From CAIZGX01 sp044239865 (lineage in GTDB: Bacteria > Bacteroidota > Bacteroidia > Flavobacteriales_D > Sanyastnellaceae), in contig JBIIAO010000002.1 in assembly GCA_044239865.1 (NCBI GenBank), positions 372,001 to 436,000 on the forward strand: a stretch of 64,000 nucleotides of DNA, in the 5' to 3' direction. The translations under genes were made by a program, and so were the position numbers. The notes under the pieces are model-generated. The model saw only the letters and a program-made list of their open reading frames with translations. It was not told the origin of the DNA and made no database searches. Positions 34,076 through 42,712 of the stretch are shown in pieces; positions within the stretch are counted from its first letter, which is position 1; each line of letters starts with the position of its first letter.

Positions 34076-35733
34076 TAATTCTGTAACATTAATTCTTTAG
34101 CGGTTTGAAGCGCTGCCTCACTGGCTTGATCACCACCTAACATGTGCGCCAATTCTTTCTCGCGTTCCGTCAAATTCAACTCTTGCAAATCACTAATGGT
34201 TGACTCTCCTTCAACACGCTTTGTAACTCTGAAATGCTGATGCGCCTTGGATGCTATTTGAGGTAAATGGGTTATGACCAAAAGTTGCGCTGAAGCCGAC
34301 ATTTCACGAAGCAATGCAGCAATGCGATTTCCCGTTTCTCCGCCAACACCCTGGTCAATTTCATCGAGAATGAGCACGGGCATTTCATTCAAATGAGATG
34401 TTGCCGCCTTAATAGCTAACATCACTCTCGAAATCTCTCCGCCTGAAGCAACGGCCTTAATGTCTTCAAATGGTTGTCCCTTATTCGCCGAAAAAGCAAA
34501 ACGTAAATTTTCAGCGCCATACACATGCAGCTCTGGTGTTCCTGTTACTTCAATTTGAAATTGCGCATGTGTTAAATTCAATTTTTTCAACGAAGAAGAA
34601 ATTGCTTTTTCAGCTTCCTTCACACCCTTCATGCGTAAGTGCGACAGCTTCGTTGCGAGCTCCTTGCACTGATTTTCCAACTGCAAAACTTCTATTTCTT
34701 TATTTTGAATCGAAGATTCTAACGCCTCTGTCAATTGTGCATCTTGCTCAAGTTTCAATTTCAATTCATTCAATGCGTCAATGGTATTCACATTGTGCTT
34801 TCGGAACATTTTAAATACAAAACTTAATCGCTCCTCTATAAAAGACGCACGCTCTGGATCTAGCGTAACAGAATCAGAAAAACGTTCCAAGTCAATACCC
34901 ACTTCCTGAAGTTCAGCTATCGCAGACTCCAATTGCGAAGAGAACTGCTGCAACTTTGGATGTCCACCTTCCCACTTCATCAATTGCTGCTTCGCTATTT
35001 TCAGTTGCTGAAGAATATTACTTTCACCTGCAATCAACATATTTGACACGCTATGCAGCGATTCTAAAAGCTCTCCTGAATTTTGTTGAAGATTCAATTC
35101 ACCTTCCATTTCAGCCACATCGAAAGCACTGAAATCTTCTTGTGCCAATTCATTCAACTGAAAAAGTCGAAAGTCTTCCGTAGCCTTTTCATTATTTAAT
35201 TGAAGTCTAAGTTGCTCCAATTCATTTTGAGTTTCACGCCATTTCAAAAAACTCATTCGGTAAGTAGTCCAAATCTCTTTGGATTTTGAAAAAGCATCAA
35301 CCATTTCATATCGAAACGATTTGCGGAAGAGCAGCGCATTTTCGTGCTGAGAATGTAAATCCACGAGCTGCTCTGTAAATTGCTTCAATACGACCAAAGT
35401 AACTGGCGTATCGTTAATGAATGCGCGGCTTTTTCCTTTGTTGTTTACCTCTCTCCGGACAACTGTTTCTTCCGAAAAGTCGAGATCATTTTCTTGAAAA
35501 AAAGAATCGAAGCGATCTTTCGAAATGGCAAACACCGCTTCAACCGTACATTTATCTTGACCCACACGAATACTCTTAACATCTGAACGATCGCCTAAGA
35601 GCAATGCGAAGGCATCCAATAAAATCGATTTCCCACTTCCGGTTTCACCCGTTATTGCAACGAAACCCTTGTTGAAGTTCACGTGCAGTGATTCAATAAG
35701 AACATAGTTTCGGATGTGAAGCGATTTTAGCAT
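34075..35733 (-). CDS. recN: DNA repair protein RecN
   Basis: 552-residue SMC-like ATPase in double-strand-break repair. Walker A is GETGSGKSILLDAFALLLGD, the C-terminal ABC signature is ASGGEISRVMLAIKAA, and Walker B is PVLILDEIDQGVGGETG. Between them is a long coiled-coil region (about 150-390). The start MLKSLHIRNYVLIESLHVNF is standard. A TAAATTCG sequence at 35745-35738 lies just before the ATG and may be a near-leaderless promoter box. The gene lies 48 nt after the DUF4835 gene and overlaps truB by 1 nt. Confidence 0.97.
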   Translation of the reverse strand: MLKSLHIRNYVLIESLHVNFNKGFVAITGETGSGKSILLDAFALLLGDRSDVKSIRVGQDKCTVEAVFAISKDRFDSFFQENDLDFSEETVVRREVNNKGKSRAFINDTPVTLVVLKQFTEQLVDLHSQHENALLFRKSFRYEMVDAFSKSKEIWTTYRMSFLKWRETQNELEQLRLQLNNEKATEDFRLFQLNELAQEDFSAFDVAEMEGELNLQQNSGELLESLHSVSNMLIAGESNILQQLKIAKQQLMKWEGGHPKLQQFSSQLESAIAELQEVGIDLERFSDSVTLDPERASFIEERLSFVFKMFRKHNVNTIDALNELKLKLEQDAQLTEALESSIQNKEIEVLQLENQCKELATKLSHLRMKGVKEAEKAISSSLKKLNLTHAQFQIEVTGTPELHVYGAENLRFAFSANKGQPFEDIKAVASGGEISRVMLAIKAATSHLNEMPVLILDEIDQGVGGETGNRIAALLREMSASAQLLVITHLPQIASKAHQHFRVTKRVEGESTISDLQELNLTEREKELAHMLGGDQASEAALQTAKELMLQN

Positions 35734-35781
35734 GAAGCGAATTTAATGCTATGCCCTATTTACTTATGAAAAAAGTTATGC

Positions 35782-36684
35782 CTATTTCTGTAAAATACGA
35801 TCGTATTTCGCAATATTTCCCGGGTCTAGACGCTTACATAATTCTGCTATAGGCGTTTTTTGTTCTTCGGACAATGGTTTGAATATATTCACTATTTCAT
35901 CGGCCTTAGCGTAGTAAAAAACCTGCATGTTGTAGGACGAAGGTTTAATCTTATGAATATTGTTCAACCCGTTCAGCGCATCAATAATGTTCTTAGTCGC
36001 CGTTGCGCGCTCTGTATACATTTTGTCAAGACCTTGACGATGGTAGTTATAACTGGCTTCACGCAGGGGGCTGAATGTTTCAGTTAAAATATTTTCAATT
36101 AACCAATACCTATTTTGTTGCCCCTTCTCTCCACTAGCGCGCCATCCCGGTTCTGGAGCATTCTGAGCATTAGTAACAATCGATTGACAAAGTAAAAAAT
36201 AGTCCGTTCCACCTTCCAAAGAAAACGAATCGTAATCACTCCCAATAACATACAGCGCATAAAATGCGAGCACGCTACTCAGATTATCTCGGTGCTGATC
36301 CGAAGACCATTGCAATTGTGTGTTTTCCTGAAACTGAAAAGTTAGATTTCGGTCGTTAACAGAAACCAATGGCGTTTTGTAATCTGAATTATACACAGGG
36401 CGACTTGAGCCAATTTGAATTGTTCCTTCAAAATCGCGCTGACTATTTTGCTTTTCAATGGTAATTTGAATGGTACAAGGGATTCTTTCCTCCTGCGTCC
36501 AAACATCTTTCGACCATTTTCTTCCATTAATAAATTCTTCCATAGCCCTTTCCATGGTTTGAAAAACTTCCGGTCCGGAAATCATAATTCGCGGAGGAAT
36601 AATCTTCACATCACAATTCAGTTCTTGCGTGAAGGCATGGAATGAAAGGAAAAACAAAACCAGGTATAAGAGAATTTTTTTCAT
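35782..36684 (-). CDS. DUF4835 family secreted protein
   Basis: 300 residues with signal peptide MKKILLYLVLFFLSFHAFT, cut before QELNCDVKI. The family is recognised from QELNC, IPCTIQITIEKQ, FEGTIQIGSSRPVYNSDYKT and the long helical C-terminal half (LAFYALYVIGSDYDSFS, GLNNIHKIKPSSYNMQ). I know of no assigned biochemical function. The gene is commonly found between coaBC and recN in Bacteroidota, and here its ATG overlaps the coaBC stop by 4 nt, so it is cotranscribed. It is probably periplasmic. Confidence 0.88.
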   Translation of the reverse strand: MKKILLYLVLFFLSFHAFTQELNCDVKIIPPRIMISGPEVFQTMERAMEEFINGRKWSKDVWTQEERIPCTIQITIEKQNSQRDFEGTIQIGSSRPVYNSDYKTPLVSVNDRNLTFQFQENTQLQWSSDQHRDNLSSVLAFYALYVIGSDYDSFSLEGGTDYFLLCQSIVTNAQNAPEPGWRASGEKGQQNRYWLIENILTETFSPLREASYNYHRQGLDKMYTERATATKNIIDALNGLNNIHKIKPSSYNMQVFYYAKADEIVNIFKPLSEEQKTPIAELCKRLDPGNIAKYDRILQK

Positions 36685-37880
36685 TGAAAGAGTGCGGCTA
36701 TTTCATTGGAAATAATTTGTGCTATTTCCGTTTTCGATTTTAAAGATATTTCTTTTTTACTTCCGTTGGAATGAAAAAGAGTAATGGCATTGTTGTCTGA
36801 ACCAAAATACACCCCTTCTGTTCTGAGTGAATTCAAGATTAAGAGGTCTGCATTCTTTCTATCCATTTTAGCAATGGCATGCGCTTCTTCGTTTTCAGTT
36901 TCTAGGGCAAAACAAATCAATTTTTGATTTTCATTTTTCATTTTACCCAAGGACGCAGCTATGTCTTCCGTTTCTTCCAAGCGCAGCTCTAACGGAGAGT
37001 CTTTCTTTTTTATTTTCTCGGTGCTGACATTTGCTGGGCGATAATCGGCGACCGCAGCGGCCAATACAGCAAAATCCGAATGTTGAAATTCTCGCGTGCA
37101 GTTTTCATACATTTCAAGAGCACTCTCAATTCGAATAATTTTTATTCCTTCTGGAATATTTTCGTGCACGGGTCCTAAAACCAGCGTTACGTCTGCTCCA
37201 AGGGCTCGAAGGGCTTGTGCAATAGCAATACCCATTTTTCCGCTTGAACGATTCCCGATAAATCGAACAGGATCTATTGCTTCGTAGGTTGGTCCAGCAT
37301 TCACAAGCGCTTTTTTTCCTTTCAAAGGTTGATTCGGATTGAAATGAGAAATCACTTCGCTAAGAATTTCTTCGGGTTCGGAAAGTCTTCCCTTTCCGAT
37401 TAGTCCACTCGCTAACTCTCCATATCCAGGGGCAAGCACTGTGCATCCCATTTCTTCAATGCGCTTCAAGTTCTCTTGTGTCCCAGCGTGTTCAATCATA
37501 TCGTGATCCATTGCTGGTGCAAAGAAAAGAGGGCATTGGGCGCTCATGAGAACCGCAAGCAAATAAGAATCGCACATTCCTGCAACATACTTTGCAAGGG
37601 TGTTCGCCGTGCATGGAGCAACAACAATAAGGTCAGCCCAAAGGGCCATTTCCACATGATTGTTCCAAACACCGTTCAAGTTACTTTCGGTAAAATCTGA
37701 ACGAACAGGATGCTTAGAAAGGGTGCTGAACGAAAGGGGCTGAATGAACTCGTGTGCCGATTTACTCATGATAACCTTCACCTCGGCACCTTCTTTCACA
37801 AGAAGGCGCAACAAGAACAAAGACTTGTAGGCACTAATGGAACCTGTTACGGCGAGTACTATTTTCTTTCCTTTCAACAC
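36681..37880 (-). CDS. coaBC: bifunctional phosphopantothenoylcysteine decarboxylase / phosphopantothenate-cysteine ligase
   Basis: 399 residues for two steps of coenzyme A synthesis. CoaC (about 1-185) shows VLAVTGSISAYKS, the His region NHVEMALWADLIVVAPCTAN, AGMCDSYLL and PAMDHDM (the usual PAMNxxM). CoaB (about 190-399) has VNAGPTYEAIDPVRFIGNRS and SSGKMGIAIAQAL for CTP and dimer contacts, then the KKKD-like IKKKDSPLELRL. The start is GTG at 37880 (GTG-TTG-AAA), as in many coaBC genes. A terminator separates it from rpoZ, so it may have its own promoter; TAGGTTTA at 37892-37885 is a one-mismatch -7 candidate. Confidence 0.95.
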   Translation of the reverse strand: MLKGKKIVLAVTGSISAYKSLFLLRLLVKEGAEVKVIMSKSAHEFIQPLSFSTLSKHPVRSDFTESNLNGVWNNHVEMALWADLIVVAPCTANTLAKYVAGMCDSYLLAVLMSAQCPLFFAPAMDHDMIEHAGTQENLKRIEEMGCTVLAPGYGELASGLIGKGRLSEPEEILSEVISHFNPNQPLKGKKALVNAGPTYEAIDPVRFIGNRSSGKMGIAIAQALRALGADVTLVLGPVHENIPEGIKIIRIESALEMYENCTREFQHSDFAVLAAAVADYRPANVSTEKIKKKDSPLELRLEETEDIAASLGKMKNENQKLICFALETENEEAHAIAKMDRKNADLLILNSLRTEGVYFGSDNNAITLFHSNGSKKEISLKSKTEIAQIISNEIAALFQ

Positions 37881-37893
37881 GAGGTAAACCTAA

Positions 37894-37919
37894 TAAAAAA
37901 ACCCCGAAAATTCGGGGTT
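37894..37919 (-). terminator. intrinsic terminator after rpoZ
   Basis: ACCCCGAA (37901-37908) pairs with TTCGGGGT (37911-37918); read on the minus strand the hairpin is followed by a run of six T or more. It lies 20 nt past the rpoZ stop and before coaBC, so transcription from bamD-rpoZ is at least partly cut here. Confidence 0.8.
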
Positions 37920-37939
37920 CTGTAGAATTCAATTCAATA

Positions 37940-38272
37940 TTAATTCTCTTCTTGCTCTGGGTAGCGGTAAAATATTTTTCCCTCTTCCAATTCTTGAATA
38001 GCAATGCTGTGTGCCTTTGGTAATCTTTCGTAGTGACGAGAGATTTCAATTTGCTCGCGGTTTTCGAACACTTCTTCCAAGTTGTCTTGGTTGCTTCCGA
38101 ATTCTTCAAGCTTTTGACTCAACTCTTCTTTCATTTCACGAGCAATCTGAAAAGTGCGTTTGTTCAACAGAACAACTGTTTCAAACAAGTTTCCTTCTAC
38201 TTTCTCGTACAACTCATTCGTGTTACGCGTAATGGTTGTTTTAGCAGCCGTTGATGATTTATAGTTGCTCAT
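37940..38272 (-). CDS. rpoZ: RNA polymerase omega subunit (Bacteroidota type)
   Basis: 110 residues. The sequence matches the Bacteroidota omega/Rpb6-like family: a long N-terminal lead, then NLFETVVLLNKRTFQIAREM where classic omega has the R-x-x-Q-I conserved block, and an acidic end (AIQELEEGKIFYRYPEQEEN). Omega helps fold and keep the beta-prime subunit. It follows bamD by 7 nt, which is the usual neighbour in this phylum. Confidence 0.85.
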   Translation of the reverse strand: MSNYKSSTAAKTTITRNTNELYEKVEGNLFETVVLLNKRTFQIAREMKEELSQKLEEFGSNQDNLEEVFENREQIEISRHYERLPKAHSIAIQELEEGKIFYRYPEQEEN

Positions 38273-38279
38273 AATAATT

Positions 38280-39080
38280 CTATTTCTTCGTTAAATTCGT
38301 TACCATTTTTTCACTCTTTAGATAGTAATCTTCTGCACTATCTATGAAGATACTTTTTGGAAAAGCGGATACAAATGTAATATAAGATTCCATTGTTTCT
38401 CTATAACGCTCCAATTTCTTTGTGTCAATGCTGCCCTCAGCCAACAAAAATTTACTTTCAATGATCAAAAGCATGGCCTGTTCTCTGAATTTCGATTGCG
38501 GATATTTCTTCAAGAATTCTTGCAAACTGCTTGTCGCTGCTTTGTATTTCATGGTCTGAACATACAGTTCAGCCACTTCAAAATCCTTTTTTTCAATTTT
38601 GAAATTGAGATCACGGATCATGTGATTTGCAGAATCTCGCAAAGAGCTATTCGGGTATTGATCCAGGAAATACTGCAATTCATCCACTGCGGTTTTCGAA
38701 TCGGTCTGATCTAGAGTGTATGACGGAGATAAGTTATAACTACAAAGCGCCGCCATAAATGAACACTCTTCCGCCTTTGGACTTGATGAAAAAGATTTTG
38801 CGTAGGACTTAAAATAGTAATTGCCCATGTAGTAATCCTTCAAACAATAATGCGTCTTAGCAAAATAATAATAGACTTCTTCAGACTGCTGTGTACCGCG
38901 CGTTAAGCCAATAAGCTCTTCCAACATGGGTAAGGCCTTGAAACATTCACCGTCCTCGTAATACTTTTTGGCGTTAGCCATTTTCTTTGTGGGGTCGGTC
39001 TCCTTCAATGCCTTGCTGTACTCTGTACAACCCGAAATTGTTGTTGCTAAAGCGAATAAGAGGATTACAAATCTTTTCAT
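38280..39080 (-). CDS. bamD: outer membrane assembly lipoprotein BamD
   Basis: 266 residues with lipoprotein signal (MKRFVILLFALATTISG, lipobox TISGC). The mature protein is a row of tetratricopeptide-like helix pairs: AKKYYEDGECFKALPMLEEL, VYYYFAKTHYCLKDY, AVDELQYFLDQYPNSSLRDS and SLQEFLKKYPQSKFREQA, the BamD pattern. It forms part of the BAM complex that inserts beta-barrel proteins. It is the first gene of the bamD-rpoZ unit. Confidence 0.93.
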   Translation of the reverse strand: MKRFVILLFALATTISGCTEYSKALKETDPTKKMANAKKYYEDGECFKALPMLEELIGLTRGTQQSEEVYYYFAKTHYCLKDYYMGNYYFKSYAKSFSSSPKAEECSFMAALCSYNLSPSYTLDQTDSKTAVDELQYFLDQYPNSSLRDSANHMIRDLNFKIEKKDFEVAELYVQTMKYKAATSSLQEFLKKYPQSKFREQAMLLIIESKFLLAEGSIDTKKLERYRETMESYITFVSAFPKSIFIDSAEDYYLKSEKMVTNLTKK

Positions 39081-39088
39081 TTCCAGCG

Positions 39089-39122
39089 CAAAAATAGGGT
39101 TTTGCCATCAAGTAACGGCAAA
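39089..39122 (-). promoter_or_regulatory. promoter of bamD-rpoZ
   Basis: On the minus strand TATTTTTG (39096-39089) matches TAnnTTTG exactly, with TTTG at 39122-39119 22 nt further upstream. The ATG is only 9 nt beyond the -7 box, giving a very short or absent leader. Confidence 0.5.
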
Positions 39123-39183
39123 AGAATCACATTCGTGTGTTCACAATATGATAATTCATAGGTCACATTAGATAAATCCTCTT

Positions 39184-39191
39184 TATTTTTG
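39184..39191 (+). promoter_or_regulatory. -7 element before the alpha-oxoamine synthase gene
   Basis: TATTTTTG matches TAnnTTTG exactly, 21 nt before the GTG start at 39212. No good -33 is seen. It lies back to back with the bamD promoter in the 131-nt divergent gap. Confidence 0.5.
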
Positions 39192-39211
39192 TAATTCTAA
39201 AAAATTTACGC

Positions 39212-40456
39212 GTGGATATATTCGAAAAAATCAAGAACAACAGAGGGCCCCTTGGTCAGCACTCTAAAGAATCTCATGGTTATTTTACATTTCCTAAATT
39301 GGAAGGTGAAATCGGTGCTCACATGACATTCCGTGGAAAACCGGTATTGACTTGGAGTTTGAACAACTACCTCGGCTTAGCTAATCATCCAGATGTTCGT
39401 AAGGCAGATGCAGATGCAGCTGCGGAATGGGGAATGGCTTATCCAATGGGTGCACGCATGATGTCTGGACAGACGAAATATCATGAGCAACTCGAGCACG
39501 AACTTGCCGAATTCATGCACAAAGAAGACGCTTTCTTGTTGAACTTCGGTTACCAAGGTTGTATGTCGGCTATTGAGGCTCTTGTAGGAAGACACGATGT
39601 AATTGTATACGATAGTGAGAGCCATGCGTGCATGGTAGACGGAGTTCGTTTGCACCAAGGGAAGCGTTTTGTTTTCCAGCACAACGACATGGCTAGTTTC
39701 GAAAAAATGTTACACCAAGCGAAGCGCTTAACCGATCAGACCGGAGGCGGAATCTTGGTTATGACTGAAGGCGTTTTCGGAATGGCGGGCGACCAAGGAA
39801 AAATAAAAGAAATCGCTGAATTCAAAAAAGTTATTCCTTTCCGTTTATTCGTTGACGATGCTCACGGATTCGGTTCAATTGGTAAAGACGGACGTGGTGC
39901 TGGGGATTTCCAAGGGGTGCAAGATCAGATTGATGTTTACTTCGGAACATTCGCGAAAGCAATGGCCACAATAGGAGCTTTCGTAGTATCTGAAGAGCAC
40001 GTCATTGAATTCTTACGTTACAACATGCGTTCTCAAACATTCGCGAAGGCACTTCCAATGCCTATAGTAATTGGTGCTTTGAAGCGTTTAGATATGATTC
40101 GTACGATGCCTGAACTACAAGACAACTTGTGGAATGTTGCACGTGCTTTGCAAAGCGGATTAAAAGAAGCTGGATTCGATATCGGGCACACCAACAGTGT
40201 GGTTACCCCCGTGTTTTTAAAAGGAACTCTGGGTGAAGCCACCAACGTAACCGTTGAGCTTCGTGAAACATACGGCATCTTCTGCTCCATTGTAGTTTAT
40301 CCGGTTGTTCCAAAAGACGTAATCATGTTGCGTCTAATTCCAACTACTGTTCACACTTTAGAAGACGTTCGTTTCACCATTGAGTGCTTCTCTAAAGTTC
40401 GTGAGAAACTCGAAGCGGGAGAATACAAAGCAGAGAAGATTGCTTCTTGGGGTTAA
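39212..40456 (+). CDS. alpha-oxoamine synthase, serine palmitoyltransferase-like
   Basis: 414-residue PLP enzyme (fold type I) that condenses an amino acid with an acyl-CoA. Family marks are WSLNNYLGLANHP, YPMGARMMSGQTKYHEQLEH, LNFGYQGCMSAIEAL, DSESHACMVDGVRLH, FVDDAHGFGSIGKDGRG and the Schiff-base Lys in FGTFAKAMATIGAF. Members include serine palmitoyltransferase, 2-amino-3-ketobutyrate CoA ligase and 8-amino-7-oxononanoate synthase. Because Bacteroidota make sphingolipids or sulfonolipids and no biotin or threonine-degradation gene is nearby, an SPT-like role is most likely, but that is inference. The start is GTG 39212 (MDIFEKIKNN), 21 nt after a -7 box, and a UUCG-loop terminator follows. 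Confidence 0.8.
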   Translation: MDIFEKIKNNRGPLGQHSKESHGYFTFPKLEGEIGAHMTFRGKPVLTWSLNNYLGLANHPDVRKADADAAAEWGMAYPMGARMMSGQTKYHEQLEHELAEFMHKEDAFLLNFGYQGCMSAIEALVGRHDVIVYDSESHACMVDGVRLHQGKRFVFQHNDMASFEKMLHQAKRLTDQTGGGILVMTEGVFGMAGDQGKIKEIAEFKKVIPFRLFVDDAHGFGSIGKDGRGAGDFQGVQDQIDVYFGTFAKAMATIGAFVVSEEHVIEFLRYNMRSQTFAKALPMPIVIGALKRLDMIRTMPELQDNLWNVARALQSGLKEAGFDIGHTNSVVTPVFLKGTLGEATNVTVELRETYGIFCSIVVYPVVPKDVIMLRLIPTTVHTLEDVRFTIECFSKVREKLEAGEYKAEKIASWG

Positions 40457-40482
40457 GATTAACTCCGATTACTTATATTTTA

Positions 40483-40514
40483 AAATTGGCTTCTTCGGAA
40501 GCCAATTTGTTTTA
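40483..40514 (+). terminator. intrinsic terminator with UUCG tetraloop
   Basis: AAATTGGCTTC (40483-40493) pairs perfectly with GAAGCCAATTT (40498-40508) around TTCG and is followed by GTTTT. It ends the SPT-like transcript 26 nt after the stop. Confidence 0.9.
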
Positions 40515-40538
40515 AGGAACTCTCATTATATTTAACGA

Positions 40539-41381
40539 ATGAAAAAATTCTATCATTTAACTTTCACATTGGGTACCGCTGGGATGTTATTCTTTGCAGG
40601 CATAGAATCCGATAATGGAAAGGCGGGGGCAACAGGCTCTCCAGGTGAGCAAACCTGCAGCCAATCCAATTGCCACACAGGAACCGCAAACAACTCCATG
40701 GGAGGATCGGTAGCACTTACTTCCTCCGACCTTGTAAATTGGGAGTACACGCCTGGACAAACCTACACGCTTACCGCAACAGTGACTCAACAAGGCAGGT
40801 CTTTGTTTGGTGTTGGTCTTGAAGCTTTGCTTCCTTCTGGAGCAAATGCAGGAAACCTTGTTGCCGGTGCCGGAACAACCATAAAAACTGCAACAGTTTC
40901 AGGAAATTCGAGAAGAAATATTGTCCACAATATGAACGCTGGTGCAACTGCTAATGCTCATTCTTTCACATTTACTTGGACAGCCCCAGCAACCGATGTT
41001 GGTCCAATAACCATGTATTTCGCCGGTAATGCAGCTAACAACAACGCTGCAAAAACAGGAGATTATATTTACAACGCCTCTCAAGTTGTTACCCCTGCGG
41101 GTGTTGGTGTTTCTGATCAAGAGATTGCACCTTTCACTTTTTCTTTCTATCCAAATCCAACAACAGAAAACATTACAGTAAACTATTCATTGGAAGAATC
41201 TGCCAAGGTTCAGTATGTCATTTATGATTTAACTGGAAAGAAAGTTCAAACAGAATCTGCTACTCGCTTCCCTGGTGCTCAACAACAAAGTATTGATGTG
41301 AACAGCCTTCGTGCTGGAACATATTTGCTAAGTTTGAATGTAAACGGAAGCGTTATAACCAAGAGATTCGTGAAGAAATAA
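40539..41381 (+). CDS. secreted choice-of-anchor V-type protein with type IX secretion tail
   Basis: 280 residues with a signal-like N-terminus (MKKFYHLTFTLGTAGMLFFAG). Near residue 30-50 is GSPGEQTCSQSNCHTGTANN, the C-x4-C-H region seen in choice-of-anchor V/Reeler-like proteins of Bacteroidota, followed by a beta-rich domain (WEYTPGQTYTLTATVTQQG; FGVGLEALLPSG; TFTWTAPATDVGPITMYFAG). The last ~80 residues are a type A sorting domain: FTFSFYPNPTTENITVNYSL ... KRFVKK. The protein is therefore exported by the type IX system. The C-x4-C-H site could bind haem or a metal, but this is not shown. It is a single-gene unit. Confidence 0.82.
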   Translation: MKKFYHLTFTLGTAGMLFFAGIESDNGKAGATGSPGEQTCSQSNCHTGTANNSMGGSVALTSSDLVNWEYTPGQTYTLTATVTQQGRSLFGVGLEALLPSGANAGNLVAGAGTTIKTATVSGNSRRNIVHNMNAGATANAHSFTFTWTAPATDVGPITMYFAGNAANNNAAKTGDYIYNASQVVTPAGVGVSDQEIAPFTFSFYPNPTTENITVNYSLEESAKVQYVIYDLTGKKVQTESATRFPGAQQQSIDVNSLRAGTYLLSLNVNGSVITKRFVKK

Positions 41382-41401
41382 TTGGTTTTTCAAAGCATAA
41401 A

Positions 41402-41427
41402 AAAAGAGCACCAATCGGTGCTCTTTT
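41402..41427. terminator. bidirectional terminator between the choice-of-anchor V gene and pdhC
   Basis: AAAAGAGCACC (41402-41412) pairs perfectly with GGTGCTCTTTT (41417-41427) around AATC. The A and T ends make it work in both directions between two converging genes. Confidence 0.9.
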
Positions 41428-41445
41428 CATTTTGTATAATTTCAA

Positions 41446-42702
41446 TTAGATGAACATCAATACGGGTTCTTCCAACATTGCTTTCAACGTTTGAAGGAAA
41501 GCTGATCCAGATGCACCGTCCACAACGCGGTGATCACAGCTTAAGGTAAGCTTCATGGTGTGTCCAGGTACTACTGCACCGTTCTTCACAACCGGAACTT
41601 CACGAATAGCACCAACAGCAAGAATACAAGCGTCTGGAGGATTCACAATAGCCGTGAATTCTTCTATTCCGAACATACCTAAGTTTGAAATGGTGAAGGT
41701 GTTTCCTTCCCAATCAGAGGGTTGAAGTTTTTTGCTCTTCGCTTTCTCTGCGAATGTTTTCACTTCTTGATTAATCTGAGCCAATGTCTTTGTATCAGCA
41801 AACCTCACAACTGGCACCAATAACCCTTCATCAACTGCCACCGCTATGCCCATATGAACATGGTGGTTGTAGCGAATTGTATCTCCTTGCCAAGATGAAT
41901 TCACTTTAGGGTGTTGCTTCAATGCCAATGCTGTGGCCTTAACAACCATATCGTTGAATGACACTTTCGAACCGGTTGCTGCATTCATTGCTGCACGCGC
42001 TTCAACCGCTCTTCCCATATTAATTTCCATGGTCAGATAGAAATGGGGCGCGGTGAATTTGCTTTCAGCTAAACGACGAGCAATGGTCTTGCGCATTTGC
42101 GAAACGTTCTCTTCGGTATATGATTCAACAGCAGAAGCAGATTGCACAGAAGCACCCGCCATAAAGGCATCAATGTCTCTTCTAACAATTCTTCCGCCAT
42201 CACCTGAACCAGGTATGTATTGCAACGGTAAGCCTTTGTCTTCTGCTAATTTCTTTGCTAATGGACTCACACGCATACGTCCGTCATTGAACGGCACAGG
42301 GGCTGCAGCTGGCGAATGTGCCGCAGCAACTGGTGCTTGAGCAACCACCGCCTTTGGCGCTTCAGCAACTGGTGCTTTTGGTGCAGGAGCCGCAGTAACT
42401 GGTGCTTCTTCCTTCGCTGCAGGAGCAGCGCCTTCAGCTGCAACAATCGCCGAAACGTCTTCACCTTCCTTTCCAAACACAGCCAGCAAAGCATCTACTG
42501 CAACAGTTTCTCCCTTCTGCACACCTATGTAAAGTAGAATTCCATCTACATAGGATTCAAATTCCATGGTTGCTTTGTCGGTTTCAATTTCCGCCAACAA
42601 CTCACCACTTTTAACTTTATCTCCCACCTTTTTGTGCCAAGCCGCAACGGTTCCATCCGTCATGGTGTCACTTAGTTTGGGCATACGAACTATTTCAGCC
42701 AT
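41446..42702 (-). CDS. pdhC: pyruvate dehydrogenase E2 (dihydrolipoamide acetyltransferase)
   Basis: 418 residues. One lipoyl domain (residues 1-80; lipoyl Lys in AEIETDKATMEFESY), an Ala/Pro-rich hinge (about 90-140), a peripheral-subunit-binding domain (RVSPLAKKLAEDKGLPL, GDGGRIVRRDID) and the catalytic acyltransferase domain with SCDHRVVDGASGSAFLQTL at the C-terminus. It transfers acetyl groups to CoA in the pyruvate dehydrogenase complex. The gene lies 10 nt after pdhA. The E1-beta and E3 genes are elsewhere. Confidence 0.92.
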   Translation of the reverse strand: MAEIVRMPKLSDTMTDGTVAAWHKKVGDKVKSGELLAEIETDKATMEFESYVDGILLYIGVQKGETVAVDALLAVFGKEGEDVSAIVAAEGAAPAAKEEAPVTAAPAPKAPVAEAPKAVVAQAPVAAAHSPAAAPVPFNDGRMRVSPLAKKLAEDKGLPLQYIPGSGDGGRIVRRDIDAFMAGASVQSASAVESYTEENVSQMRKTIARRLAESKFTAPHFYLTMEINMGRAVEARAAMNAATGSKVSFNDMVVKATALALKQHPKVNSSWQGDTIRYNHHVHMGIAVAVDEGLLVPVVRFADTKTLAQINQEVKTFAEKAKSKKLQPSDWEGNTFTISNLGMFGIEEFTAIVNPPDACILAVGAIREVPVVKNGAVVPGHTMKLTLSCDHRVVDGASGSAFLQTLKAMLEEPVLMFI

Positions 42703-42712
42703 AATTTTTTTA

